From Bacillota bacterium (GTDB lineage: Bacteria > Bacillota > UBA4882 > UBA8346), in assembly GCA_023435225.1 (NCBI GenBank), contig JAEYRX010000013.1, forward strand, positions 16,901 through 80,900: a stretch of 64,000 nt of DNA, written 5' to 3'. Positions 44,515 to 53,757 of this stretch are shown one piece after another (within the stretch, counting starts at the first letter, position 1; each line of letters starts with the position of its first letter). A program made the position numbers and the translations under genes. The notes beneath the pieces are model-generated. The model had not been told where the DNA came from and ran no database searches. It saw only the letters and a list, made by a program, of their open reading frames with translations.

Positions 44515-44967
44515 ATGCTGATAAAAAACCTCTGCCGGTTATGTTCAATAGTACTATTAATTGTATTACTCCTGATTTTTAAACCTTCTGCTATTTCAGC
44601 AGTCCCTTTCGAGGATTCCTCTTGGGTAACTATCGGTACCACTGGAGATGCATATAGTTTGGGGGTTCTTGGCAAAAGAATGAATAATATGGCAATAGAA
44701 ATCTCAATAATGCAAGGTGATGAGTTTGGGACTGCTTATGGTTTTGATTATTTAGTATTTAAAGATTTATCCGAAAATCGGGCTTTTTTTGGAGGGATTG
44801 GTATCTATCGCCGGTATATTTATGAATATGAAAATACTTATGAACAAGTTAAAAATGAAATAACTTATACTATTGGAATACAAAGTCGACTGTTCGGCGC
44901 TTTCAATCTCGGATATGGGTACCACTCGCTAAAGGGTTTCCTGCTTCAGTTCGGTACTGGATTTTAG
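44515..44967 (+). CDS. Secreted protein of unknown function, beta-rich
   Basis: A signal peptide (about 1-29, ending AISA) followed by 120 residues of alternating pattern with many aromatic and Gly residues, ending LGYGYH then LLQFGTGF. The terminal Phe and pattern resemble the last strands of an outer-membrane barrel, which would be surprising in a single-membrane Bacillota. No family recognised; ribosome site weak. Confidence 0.55.
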   Translation: MLIKNLCRLCSIVLLIVLLLIFKPSAISAVPFEDSSWVTIGTTGDAYSLGVLGKRMNNMAIEISIMQGDEFGTAYGFDYLVFKDLSENRAFFGGIGIYRRYIYEYENTYEQVKNEITYTIGIQSRLFGAFNLGYGYHSLKGFLLQFGTGF

Positions 44968-45101
44968 CTTTTCGTGACATTAAGAATTCTAAGTTCGATT
45001 CGGCAAGAATACCATAAACCTCAATCCGGCAAATCTATATTTAAATGATTTTTATAAAGTTACTTGCCGGATGCAGGTTAAAGTTACTTGCCGAATCTTT
45101 T

Positions 45102-45515
45102 TTAATAACCACGAATTTCTTCCAAGCGCTCCTTCTTCCGGTATACCGTTGCTTGCATTAAGGCAATTAAATCTTGCTGATCATCAGTGACTCTAATTGT
45201 ATAGGAAGCTAATCTGGAGTGAAATGATTCTTCAACTGCTTCTGCAAATAGAGTTCCTTCCGATACCGCCTTAAAATAAGATATCCCGGCATTCACAAGT
45301 ACGGCTGCCGTGCCATGAGAATTAGCTGCCGCTGCCAGAGCCAGATCAGCCAAGGTAAAGATAGCCCCTCCTTGAACCGTTCCTAATCCGTTCAAATGGT
45401 CTTTCCGGATTTTTAACTTTGCTTTGGATCTTCCCGGTAATATTTCCAGTAATTCTATTCCTACTGTTTCAAAGCAAAACTTATCTTGCTCAATTACTTT
45501 TTTTACTCTGTCCAT
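45102..45515 (-). CDS. PaaI-type acyl-CoA thioesterase (hotdog fold)
   Basis: 137 residues; LNGLGTVQGGAIFTLADLA contains the hotdog catalytic region of PaaI thioesterases, with Asp in TLAD. Hydrolyses aryl- or acyl-CoA esters. The ribosome site AAAGGAAAG overlaps the edge of the 115-bp element, which therefore could influence its expression. The space after the stop holds repeated TTGCCGGA/TCCGGCAA words that can form a terminator. Confidence 0.9.
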   Translation of the reverse strand: MDRVKKVIEQDKFCFETVGIELLEILPGRSKAKLKIRKDHLNGLGTVQGGAIFTLADLALAAAANSHGTAAVLVNAGISYFKAVSEGTLFAEAVEESFHSRLASYTIRVTDDQQDLIALMQATVYRKKERLEEIRGY

Positions 45516-45535
45516 CCGTTGATCTTTCCTTTCAA

Positions 45536-45650
45536 AGGGAATTTCATAATTACCTTAATATAATTTTGAATACAATATATAGTGAGCAGCCCAGATGCGT
45601 CTATCAATATATTGTATTCAAATGTCTTTTTTATGATTATGAAAATCCCT
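45536..45650. repeat. 115-bp palindromic element, copy C
   Basis: AGGGAATTTCATAATTA to ATTATGAAAATCCCT, with inner arms GAATACAATAT and ATATTGTATTC. Compared with copy A, two bases of each arm differ and both changes are compensated on the opposite arm. Its right end supplies the stop codon of the MFS gene. Confidence 0.8.
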
Positions 45651-46869
45651 CTTTCAATAAAATGGTACTAACAGCTCCAGCCAGAGCAATTATTGCGGCC
45701 AACCAAAACGAAGGAGCGAAGGTCCCAAATGTATCAGCGATTTTTCCGGCGATAACCGGTCCCAATGCCTGTCCAATCCCAAATAGCAACGTAATAAACC
45801 CCAAAGCAGCCGGAGCCAATTCAAAGCCTAACAAATCACCACATACTGCAGCCATAATCGCCGGGATGCTCCAAGCTGTAAGACCATAAATTATCACCGA
45901 AAATAGAAACAGCAATTGATTACCCCCTATGGCGAAGCAACCGAAGGCTAACGAATGAATTAGAAACAAAATTATTAAAGTCTTTCTACGGCCTATCCGA
46001 TCGGATACGGAACCCCATATTAAGCCACAAAGTAAACTACACCAGCCCATAATCATAAATAATCCCCCGGCGGTGGAAGTAGTGTATCCCCCTTCAGCAA
46101 TTAAATACTTAATAAAAAAAGTCATGTAAATGATATAGGAAAAGCCAAAAGCTATATAAATAAAACCAATTTTCCATACTATTGATGAACGGTAAACCAG
46201 AGCCCAATTACGCTTTTTAGTCGGATTCGTCTTTTCAGGTAAAACACCCGAATGGCCAACCGGACTCAAGCCAATCTCTGTTGGATGATTTCGAATAAGT
46301 ATTAAAGTACCCAGCGCCATAAAAAGAGTCAATCCCCCGAAAACATACCAACAAATACGCCAGGAACTTTCTCCATGCCCGGAAATAATCAGAGGCGCCA
46401 TAATCCCGGTTACTATTAAAGCTACTGATGATCCCGAAACAGCGATACCCGATGCTAAACCACGTTTCTTAATATCAAACCAGGCAGCCCAAAGTCCCAT
46501 AGTCGCCACATTAGCCGCTCCGCTTCCGATTCCCGTCAATCCCCGCCAAAGAGCCAGCTCTGGAAATCCTTTAGCCAAACCGGTAAAAATCATCCCTAAG
46601 CCTGCTAAAATTAACCCTAAAGTAACTACCACACGAATACCATACCGGGATGCCAGGGCGCCTCCGATAATAGACATTACAAGGTATCCAGCTAAATTAA
46701 AGGTTGCTAATAATCCCATATGTTCGTTAGTAAGAGCCAAATCCAACTGGATCGCAGGTAAAACAGTACTATAACCGAAACGGGCCAACCCCAATGCGCC
46801 AAAAACGGCAAAAGTACCCATTATAAGTACCGTCCAACCATAATGAAACCTTATAGCAGATTCTTTGTG
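45637..46869 (-). CDS. MFS transporter (YbfB-like)
   Basis: About 410 residues with twelve hydrophobic segments and the loop motif GLIWGSVSDRIGRRKT between helices 8 and 9. Substrate unknown. TTG 46869 follows AGGAGG by seven bases; longer ATG starts have no site. The last codons (EGFS) and the TAA stop lie inside copy C of the 115-bp element, so the natural C-terminus was probably replaced by the insertion. Confidence 0.88.
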   Translation of the reverse strand, partial: HKESAIRFHYGWTVLIMGTFAVFGALGLARFGYSTVLPAIQLDLALTNEHMGLLATFNLAGYLVMSIIGGALASRYGIRVVVTLGLILAGLGMIFTGLAKGFPELALWRGLTGIGSGAANVATMGLWAAWFDIKKRGLASGIAVSGSSVALIVTGIMAPLIISGHGESSWRICWYVFGGLTLFMALGTLILIRNHPTEIGLSPVGHSGVLPEKTNPTKKRNWALVYRSSIVWKIGFIYIAFGFSYIIYMTFFIKYLIAEGGYTTSTAGGLFMIMGWCSLLCGLIWGSVSDRIGRRKTLIILFLIHSLAFGCFAIGGNQLLFLFSVIIYGLTAWSIPAIMAAVCGDLLGFELAPAALGFITLLFGIGQALGPVIAGKIADTFGTFAPSFWLAAIIALAGAVSTILLKEGFS

Positions 46870-47019
46870 CAATTCTGTCCCTCCTACCATTCTACTCCAA
46901 AAAAAATACAAATCGTTTATTCTCTGTTTATCGCTTTTTCCCTGCTTCTTCCAATAATGTTACTCATAATTTAAATATAAAAAAGGAACCTAAAATTTTA
47001 AATTTCTCCTAATATCTGG

Positions 47020-47069
47020 TTGACAGTTATCTGTATATACAATATAATACTTTTGTACACTGTATACAA
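47020..47069 (+). promoter_or_regulatory. Consensus promoter and operator palindromes for the ABC exporter
   Basis: TTGACA (47020-47025), 17 bases, TATAAT (47043-47048). TGTATATACA lies in the spacer and TTGTACACTGTATACAA (47053-47069) over the expected start site, resembling sites of GntR-type repressors. No repressor gene is adjacent. Confidence 0.8.
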
Positions 47070-47104
47070 TAATTATGTTGTTCAAGTATCTGAAAGGAGA
47101 TTGG

Positions 47105-47140
47105 TTGCAAATGTATAATACAGAGGTTTCCCGGAATTAA
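47105..47140 (+). CDS. Short leader peptide (9-11 codons)
   Basis: AAAGGAG at 47093-47099 precedes TTG 47105 and, in the same frame, ATG 47111; the peptide ends MYNTEVSRN. It lies between the promoter and two terminator hairpins, the position of a ribosome-stalling leader. Confidence 0.5.
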   Translation: MQMYNTEVSRN

Positions 47141-47148
47141 CAAAATAT

Positions 47149-47318
47149 CGGTCAGGAGGAGCTCCCTTCTGTCCGCCAATAATAAGTAACCATTGCCTTA
47201 TATATGTAAAATTGAGATTATTTAATTTTCATAACAGTGAATGAACAGGCACGATTTGGTTATCGTGCTTTTTGTTTTCTCTAAATTTCGTAGAAGGGCT
47301 GGCTACGAAATTTTTTTT
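47149..47318 (+). terminator. Attenuator region with two terminator hairpins
   Basis: After a first imperfect hairpin (47149-47175) come GCACGAT/ATCGTGC with TTTTTGTTTT (47249-47279) and AAATTTCGTAG/CTACGAAATTT with eight Ts (47283-47318). Both stand upstream of the exporter genes, so transcripts should end unless antitermination occurs. Confidence 0.75.
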
Positions 47319-47342
47319 GCACTAAAAAGGAGGTCTTTTGAA

Positions 47343-47501
47343 ATGAATAAGAAAAAACTTATCCCGGGTCTAAACTCCCGAAGTTCATGGATTATAAAAC
47401 CCACAACTAGAATTCACGACAATGATATCCGGAAAAACCATAAAAAAATGCGCCAAAATGCTCAAAGTTTACTAAAACAATATCAGGAGGATGTGCTTTG
47501 A
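47343..47501 (+). CDS. BmrB-like small protein overlapping the exporter gene
   Basis: 52 residues, basic (MNKKKLIPGLNSRSSW, NHKKMRQNAQSLLKQY), with AAAGGAGG before its ATG. Its TGA overlaps the TTG of the next gene. Known: B. subtilis bmrB is a leader gene of similar length upstream of and coupled to bmrCD, where antibiotic-stalled ribosomes relieve attenuation. Homology is judged from context, size and composition only. Confidence 0.6.
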   Translation: MNKKKLIPGLNSRSSWIIKPTTRIHDNDIRKNHKKMRQNAQSLLKQYQEDVL

Positions 47502-49225
47502 AACGTTTAAGTAAATATCTAAAAAGATATCAAAAATATTTTATTATAGCCATTCTGGCCATGTTGGTCAGTATCGGATTGGATATGTTTAATCCGTATT
47601 TATTGAAGTTGATTATCGATAAAATCATTATCGGTAAAGAACTCGGGTTATTAAATCAAATCTTATTGGCCATACTTGGAATTACAATTAGCCGGGCCGT
47701 TTTAGGCTACACTAAAGAGTTTTTATTTGATTGCGGAGGTCAGAAAGTCGTTACCGACCTACGGCAGGATCTATTTGACCATCTGCAAACCTTGTCTTTC
47801 TCCTATTTTGACGGGGTTAATACCGGAGAATTGATGTCCCGCCTTAAAGAAGATATTGATAATATCATGCGTACCGTGGTTTTCGGGTTTATGCTCTTTA
47901 CCGAACAATGTATTTATTTTGTAGTTGCTTCAATTTTGCTATTTATGCTTGATTGGAAATTAGCATTACTCGCTTTGGCAGTTATGCCGGTAATAGCCTT
48001 TATGGCCATAAAACTGGAGGGTCAAATCGGCGCTGTATATGAAAAAATCAGCGATCAGGGAGTTTTAATAAATACTACCGCTCAGGAGAACCTAGCTGGA
48101 GTCAGACTTGTTAAAGCTTTTGGCCGGGAAAAATATGAAATAGGAAAATTTCTGGAACAGAATAATCAGAATTATAACCTCAATATGGAGCAGGCCAAAG
48201 TCTGGAGCCGTCATTATCCCCGAATCGAATTTCTAACCAATTTGGCTATTGTGATAGTCACTGCCGGAGGCGGGTTCCTGGTAATCAAAGATGAAATATC
48301 AATCGGTACTTTAGCCGCCTTCAGCAATTATCTTTTTATGCTGATTTGGCCCATGCGCATGCTGGGTTGGCTTACAAATATGTTGGCCCAATGTCTGGCT
48401 TCGCTAAAGAAAATCGAAGCTTTATTCAAAGAAGAACCTACTGTAAAAGAAGCTGCCGAAGCGGAAGCTCCAAGCGAAATCTCCGGACGGCTTGTTTTTG
48501 ATAATGTCAGTTTTGAGTATAACGGAACGCCAATCCTTAAAAACATTAACCTGGATATTAAACCGGGAGATACGGTGGCTATTATGGGTTTGACCGGTTC
48601 CGGCAAAAGTTCGCTCCTTAACCTTATAGGTCGTTTCTACGATTGCAGCTCAGGATCTATTTATCTGGATGGGGTTAACATTAGAAATTGGCCTTTAGAA
48701 TTGCTGCGATGCCAAATTTCAGTAGTAATGCAAGAGACTTTTTTATTCTCCGATACCATCCTGGAAAATATCAAGTTCGGTTCTCCGGAGGCAACCTCGG
48801 CCGAAATTATTCAAGCGGCCAAGAATGCCCGGGTTGATGAATTCGTTGACCAACTGCCGGATGGATACCAAACAGTTATCGGTGAACGTGGCCTCGGGCT
48901 CTCCGGCGGTCAAAAACAAAGAATCGCCTTGGCCCGAGCGTTAGTAAAGAAAAACAAAATCCTAATCCTGGATGATGCTACTTCCAATTTGGATATGGAA
49001 ACTGAATACCGGATTCAAACCGCTTTGGAAGAGCAAACCGGCCTTACCAAGATCATAGTCGCCCATCGGATCTCGGCAGTGAAAAATGCCGATGAGATTA
49101 TAGTTCTTGATAACGGTGAAATTATTGAACGAGGGACTCATTGGCAGCTACTGACTTTAGGCAAACATTATTATGAAATCTATTGTGAGCAATTCCAAGG
49201 GTTGTTGGAATTAAGGGGCAGCTAA
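47498..49225 (+). CDS. bmrC: Heterodimeric multidrug ABC exporter, BmrC-like half with degenerate site
   Basis: 575 residues: six membrane helices (about 15-310) and an ATPase domain (about 335-575). Walker A GLTGSGKSS, signature LSGGQ, and Walker B ILILDDATS, where the catalytic Glu is Asp. Known: BmrC and other asymmetric exporters carry this Asp. TTG 47498 follows AGGAGG by seven bases and overlaps the upstream stop. Pairs with the 49332 gene. Confidence 0.92.
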   Translation: MKRLSKYLKRYQKYFIIAILAMLVSIGLDMFNPYLLKLIIDKIIIGKELGLLNQILLAILGITISRAVLGYTKEFLFDCGGQKVVTDLRQDLFDHLQTLSFSYFDGVNTGELMSRLKEDIDNIMRTVVFGFMLFTEQCIYFVVASILLFMLDWKLALLALAVMPVIAFMAIKLEGQIGAVYEKISDQGVLINTTAQENLAGVRLVKAFGREKYEIGKFLEQNNQNYNLNMEQAKVWSRHYPRIEFLTNLAIVIVTAGGGFLVIKDEISIGTLAAFSNYLFMLIWPMRMLGWLTNMLAQCLASLKKIEALFKEEPTVKEAAEAEAPSEISGRLVFDNVSFEYNGTPILKNINLDIKPGDTVAIMGLTGSGKSSLLNLIGRFYDCSSGSIYLDGVNIRNWPLELLRCQISVVMQETFLFSDTILENIKFGSPEATSAEIIQAAKNARVDEFVDQLPDGYQTVIGERGLGLSGGQKQRIALARALVKKNKILILDDATSNLDMETEYRIQTALEEQTGLTKIIVAHRISAVKNADEIIVLDNGEIIERGTHWQLLTLGKHYYEIYCEQFQGLLELRGS

Positions 49226-49226
49226 A

Positions 49227-49304
49227 AATTACTCTCCACTTTTTTCTGAAATGTTCATGATTTAATGCGCATTTCAGAAAAATAGTAGTGGAAGTTATTT
49301 TTAG
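49227..49304. repeat. Long imperfect hairpin between the exporter subunits
   Basis: TTTTCTGAAATG and CATTTCAGAAAAA, extended by CCACT/AGTGG and AAAATTAC/GTTATTTT, fill the gap between the two ABC genes and may tune their ratio. Confidence 0.6.
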
Positions 49305-49331
49305 CAACACTAAAGGAACAGGAGGCTCATC

Positions 49332-51131
49332 ATGCCGTTTAACAGTCTTAAAGACGATGAATATACCAAAGAATCTTTTAACCTAAGAATAGTACAACGT
49401 CTTTTTTCATATTTAAAACCTTATAAAATACGGGTTTCTTTAACTTTAATATTAATGGTGCTGGTTATTGGAACGGAATTGCTAAACCCTTATTTTATGA
49501 AATTGGCTATTGACAAATATATTGTCAACAAAGATATCGAGGGTTTATTCATTCTGGGTTTAGCAATGGTTTTAGTTAAAATTATCTCATTATATGCCGC
49601 CCGGCAACGGATTCAAATTATGGCCGGAGTTACCAACCGGATTTTACTTACTATCCGGCAACAGCTCTATGCTCACATTCAGAAATTACCCTTCACCTTT
49701 TTTGATAACCGTCCGGTTGGCAAGATATTGGCTAGAATTATCGGCGATGTTAATTCACTTAACGATCTTTTCACCAACAGCATTACCAATTTAATTCCTG
49801 ATCTGGCCACGCTCTTGGCGGTAACCGTTATTATGCTCTCAATGAATTACCAATTGGCGGTGGCGTCCCTGATTGTCTTACCGTTTCTGATTGTTTTTAT
49901 GGGATCGATTCAGGTAATTTCTCACCGGCGTTGGCGGATTCACCGGCAAAAGGTTTCTACTTGCAACGCTTTTACCCATGAAAATTTCTCCGGTATCAGG
50001 GTTGTCCAAAGTTTCACCTCTGAACCGGATACCAGCAAGATTTATCAGGAATTAGTCCAAGAAACCCGCCAATCTTTCGTTAATGCAGTCAAAATTAACG
50101 ATTTTTTCTGGCCTTCGGTGGAGATCTCCTGGGGAATGGGAACTTTGGCGGTATCCTGGTATGGGGTTCATTTGCTTAATACCGGCGCAATCACTGTCGG
50201 TCTTTTAGTAGCTTTCATCGGCTACATCTCAATGTTCTGGCAACCGGTGATGAATATCAGCAACTTTTATAACACCTTAATTTCCAATGTTTCCGGCGCC
50301 GAACGCATTTTTGATATTTTGGATATTGATCCGACTATTAAGGATAGTCCGGCAGCTGTTACTTTACCTACTATCCGTGGTGAAGTAACTTTTGACCATG
50401 TCTGGTTTGGGTATGAGTCAGAGCAAAATGTATTAACAGATATTAATTTCACAGTATCACCAGGTGAAACAATAGCATTAGTCGGCCCGACCGGTGCGGG
50501 TAAAACCAGTATAGTCAATCTAATCAGCCGTTTTTATGATACCAGGGATGGGAAAGTCTTAATTGACGATTACAACGTTAAGGATGTTACGGTAGAAAGT
50601 TTACGAAACCAGATGGGTGTGGTTTTACAAGATACTTTCCTTTTCTCCGGAAGTATCAAAGACAACATACGATACGGAAGACTGGACGCTACCGATGAAG
50701 AGATTATTGCCGCTGCTCAGGCGGTACATGCGCATGAATTTATTATCAAACTGGAAAAAGGATATGAAACGGATGTCCATGAACGTGGGTCCAGGCTTTC
50801 ATTCGGTCAGCGGCAACAAATAGCTTTTGCCCGGGCTTTATTAGCCAATCCGCGTATTTTAATTCTCGATGAAGCAACCGCCGGAATCGACACCCATACC
50901 GAACGTTTGGTACAACGTGGTATAGCCAAGTTACTAAAAGGGCGGACATCTTTTGTAATTGCTCACCGGCTGTCGACGATTCAAAACGCCGACCGGATTA
51001 TGGTAATAGACCGGGGAAGCATTGTTGAAAGCGGAACTCATCAGGAATTGTTGCAACAGAAGGGAATCTACCATCAGTTGTTTAACGCGCAATTTAAATT
51101 CTTAGATGACGCCACGGAAAAAGTAGGGTAA
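49332..51131 (+). CDS. bmrD: Heterodimeric multidrug ABC exporter, BmrD-like half
   Basis: 599 residues: six membrane helices (about 30-320) and an ATPase domain. Walker A GPTGAGKTS, Walker B ILILDEATAG with the catalytic Glu, but a signature of LSFGQ instead of LSGGQ. Combined with the partner, one composite site is fully canonical and the other doubly degenerate, as in BmrCD and TM287/288. AGGAGG lies six bases upstream. Confidence 0.92.
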   Translation: MPFNSLKDDEYTKESFNLRIVQRLFSYLKPYKIRVSLTLILMVLVIGTELLNPYFMKLAIDKYIVNKDIEGLFILGLAMVLVKIISLYAARQRIQIMAGVTNRILLTIRQQLYAHIQKLPFTFFDNRPVGKILARIIGDVNSLNDLFTNSITNLIPDLATLLAVTVIMLSMNYQLAVASLIVLPFLIVFMGSIQVISHRRWRIHRQKVSTCNAFTHENFSGIRVVQSFTSEPDTSKIYQELVQETRQSFVNAVKINDFFWPSVEISWGMGTLAVSWYGVHLLNTGAITVGLLVAFIGYISMFWQPVMNISNFYNTLISNVSGAERIFDILDIDPTIKDSPAAVTLPTIRGEVTFDHVWFGYESEQNVLTDINFTVSPGETIALVGPTGAGKTSIVNLISRFYDTRDGKVLIDDYNVKDVTVESLRNQMGVVLQDTFLFSGSIKDNIRYGRLDATDEEIIAAAQAVHAHEFIIKLEKGYETDVHERGSRLSFGQRQQIAFARALLANPRILILDEATAGIDTHTERLVQRGIAKLLKGRTSFVIAHRLSTIQNADRIMVIDRGSIVESGTHQELLQQKGIYHQLFNAQFKFLDDATEKVG

Positions 51132-51173
51132 TCAACAAATAAAGAGGCAGCATTTTTCAATAAAAATCAATAT

Positions 51174-51854
51174 CTATTTTTTGCCAAATCTTAGTGCGCA
51201 ATTTTTTCGGCAGTTATTACAAATATAAATATCATAATCCCGGCCGGTCTTAGCCATCGAATTTTTCCGGCATTTAGCTTGATCAACCGTTGTTCCATCC
51301 AAAGCATTTACCGGACAAGTATCCAGACAGATCCGGCAATTTGGCGGGCAAGCCAGGTCTGTAACTAACGAATCCGGTTTAAGTTCAATATTGGTTAAAA
51401 CCGCCCCGATATATATCATATTGCCGAATCGACGGTTGATTAGAAGGGTACTCTTACCCAAAATACCCAAACCGGCCAGGTATCCGGCGTGGCGCATCGA
51501 CAGTATTCCCATACCCCGCATCTTTTCAGCATCCCAATATTCATAGGGGGTATCACAAGGTATCATCACTCCATGAACCCCCTTACTTTCCAGCTTTCGG
51601 CAAAGCTCCAAGCCGATATGGTCTAATTCGGTAAATGTGATATTCGACGAATGAGTATAGGGAATTGGGTTATTCGCGGTTATTATTTCCGGTGGAAAGC
51701 TTTTAATATAAGCAATTACTGATTTACACTCATTATAGATATCAGTTGGGTGAAATCCCTGCGGTGCTTCTGAAAATCTTTCGACATTGGCAATTCCGCA
51801 TTCTTCGGCGCCAAGACTAATAGTAATGTTTTTAACTTCAGCGGCATTTATCAT
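51174..51854 (-). CDS. Epoxyqueuosine reductase-like Fe-S protein
   Basis: 226 residues with GILSMRHAGYLAGLGILGKS and a C-terminal cysteine cluster CPPNCRICLDTCPVNAL plus CNNCRKNC, matching the QueG-like ferredoxin-type family but shorter than QueG and lacking its HEAT repeats. Probably a cobalamin-independent or related reductase; substrate unknown. Confidence 0.82.
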   Translation of the reverse strand: MINAAEVKNITISLGAEECGIANVERFSEAPQGFHPTDIYNECKSVIAYIKSFPPEIITANNPIPYTHSSNITFTELDHIGLELCRKLESKGVHGVMIPCDTPYEYWDAEKMRGMGILSMRHAGYLAGLGILGKSTLLINRRFGNMIYIGAVLTNIELKPDSLVTDLACPPNCRICLDTCPVNALDGTTVDQAKCRKNSMAKTGRDYDIYICNNCRKNCALRFGKK

Positions 51855-51946
51855 ATCAGATACCTCATTTTTAAATCAACTACTTAATTTTATGCCTAAT
51901 GATTCTGTTAAAATGACATAGTTCCTGCTTCCACTTCGACAATTAA

Positions 51947-51980
51947 AAAGACAAAACCATAAATCCTCAGCTTTGTCTTT
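51947..51980 (-). terminator. Probable terminator of the metallo-hydrolase gene
   Basis: AAAGACAAA and TTTGTCTTT, nine-base arms with a 16-base loop, followed by TTTTTAATT on the minus strand. 51981-52063 holds nothing else recognised. Confidence 0.6.
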
Positions 51981-52063
51981 GAAAACTTTAACAAAATTTT
52001 AGGCAATCTCTTTTACTGACTGTTTGCCAACTTATATTCATACCCTGCCAATATTCCTTAAAA

Positions 52064-52771
52064 TTATTTAAAATCTTTCATTTTAAAAGGTGACCCATGT
52101 CCTGGATATACTGTTTTTATGTTCAATGTCTTTAATCTGGCCACACTTTTAGCGAGTATTTTAAAATTATCCGCGTTTGGAGCAAATCCTGGTTTTTTAA
52201 TATTCGCAAAAATATCTCCGGCAATAAGGTCGCCGTCTTCCGTGAACACGCCGATAGAACCTTTTGTATGTCCCGGTATATGTAAAACTTTAGCCTTAAA
52301 ACCATATTCCGATAATGAATCGCCTTCATCAACAAAGATATCCGGTTTGAACGGTTCAAAATCAGTTAACATTTTGATTGAAATTTTTCTAATAGATTTT
52401 TTCATAATTTGAAAAATAATTTTAAGAATAATGGACTTAAACTTAAAACTCTCCATCATCTTTTCAATTGTAAGATCTGCAACTAATGGTAAATCTCCTT
52501 TATGCATCGCAATTTTTGTTTGATACTTTTCTTTAAAATAGACGGCGTTTGCAATATGATCAATATCACCATGAGTCAATACAATTAGCTTTAAGTTGCC
52601 CGGTTTACATCCCAATCTTTCCAGCTCACTCATTAATTCTTCACGGCGATTGCTAAATGTCTTATCAAAGATGGTATGACCTCCGGTATCAAATAAAATG
52701 AAGCTATCCCCTTCTTTTCCAAGATAACAATTAACAGTCTTTAAGTCAATTCGAATAATTTCCTGACTCAT
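52064..52771 (-). CDS. MBL-fold metallo-hydrolase
   Basis: 235 residues. The metal motif reads THGDIDHIA (HxDxDH), followed by HIPGHTKGS and YPGHGSP, as in glyoxalase II-like hydrolases. A lid-like insertion with many Ile/Lys residues (about 105-135) is unusual. Substrate unknown. Confidence 0.9.
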   Translation of the reverse strand: MSQEIIRIDLKTVNCYLGKEGDSFILFDTGGHTIFDKTFSNRREELMSELERLGCKPGNLKLIVLTHGDIDHIANAVYFKEKYQTKIAMHKGDLPLVADLTIEKMMESFKFKSIILKIIFQIMKKSIRKISIKMLTDFEPFKPDIFVDEGDSLSEYGFKAKVLHIPGHTKGSIGVFTEDGDLIAGDIFANIKKPGFAPNADNFKILAKSVARLKTLNIKTVYPGHGSPFKMKDFK

Positions 52772-52805
52772 ATTCCGGCCTCACTTTTTAAAATTGATAT
52801 CTACC

Positions 52806-53360
52806 TTATAATGAACTTCCCATTTTCTTGGCTTTTTGTAATACTCTAGCCGATATTTCCTTACGCATTGCTGTACCACCATAATTAATAATACCTATTA
52901 TCCGGTATGCTCCGCCCTGCAATACTTTCTTAACGGAGTTGACGGCTCCCTTGCCATTAACCGGCCATGGAGCAGCTGAAGCAGAAACAATAACAGCCCT
53001 CTTGCCTTTCTGCCGCGGTTTTGGAAATCTTCCTTGAGAGAAATCTTCAAAAGTGGTAACGTTACGATCAAAGAGGTTTTTTAAAGTCCCGGACATATTC
53101 CCCCAATAGACTGGAGTTCCGACTATTAATACATCCGCTTCATTGATTTGCCTTCCGATAATCTGCGCATCATCCTCGGATAAAGCACATTCTTTATTCG
53201 GCCTACACCGAAAACACCCTGCACAGGGTTTCACTGATAAGTTATAAACATCAATCCAGTCAACTGTATGCTCTTTAGCTATCCCTTCAACAACCTGCTT
53301 TAAAAGCTTAGCCGTACTCCCGTCTTTCCGTGGCGAACCGTTTAAAACTAGGACTTTCAT
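52806..53360 (-). CDS. NADPH-dependent FMN reductase/flavodoxin-family protein
   Basis: 184 residues: LNGSPRKDGSTAKLL phosphate loop, the CAGCFRC cysteine motif of iron-sulfur flavoproteins, and TPVYWGNMSGTLKNLFDR. ATG 53360 follows AAAGGATG. One of several flavodoxin-type genes here (53741, 55465 and the remnant at 33597). Confidence 0.92.
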   Translation of the reverse strand: MKVLVLNGSPRKDGSTAKLLKQVVEGIAKEHTVDWIDVYNLSVKPCAGCFRCRPNKECALSEDDAQIIGRQINEADVLIVGTPVYWGNMSGTLKNLFDRNVTTFEDFSQGRFPKPRQKGKRAVIVSASAAPWPVNGKGAVNSVKKVLQGGAYRIIGIINYGGTAMRKEISARVLQKAKKMGSSL

Positions 53361-53390
53361 AATTAAACATCCTTTCATTATAAATTATTT

Positions 53391-53513
53391 GGGCATGAGG
53401 CACGAGGCTTGAGGCATGAGTAAGTACAAAAAAACCATTTACTAAGGCGGATACTATTTACCTACTTGCCATTTTATTTACTCTCGCCTCTTGCGTCACG
53501 CCTCGCGCCTATC
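53391..53513. repeat. Stuttering inverted repeat (GAGGCACGAGGC words)
   Basis: GCATGAGGCACGAGGCTTGA on the left and CGCCTCTTGCGTCACGCC on the right around an unrelated loop. Same family as 8524-8612. Confidence 0.6.
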
Positions 53514-53514
53514 T

Positions 53515-53757
53515 CTATTCGTGATTCTTATGATACGCACCATGTGTAGCCATATAAACTTGGAGGAAAAGTTGGTTGAATTCTGCTTTTTCCATCCTGA
53601 AATAATCAAGCCAGGCATCATGGAAACATAAATAAGCATAAGTAGGAATCAGACTGGTAAAAAACTCGGCTACCAAACGTTCATTACGATTATAATTGGC
53701 GTGATTAATACAAAGATAAAATCTGTTCCAGTTAGCTTTTTTAATTAAGAAAATCTG
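53515..53757 (-). pseudogene. Possible gene fragment, no start codon
   Basis: One frame is open for about 80 codons between TGA at 53758-53760 and TAG at 53515. It reads like a protein (RFYLCINHANYNRNERLV, FHDAWLDYFRMEKAEF) but has no ATG or GTG near its start and overlaps the end of the EFR1 gene. I do not recognise the family. Confidence 0.3.
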
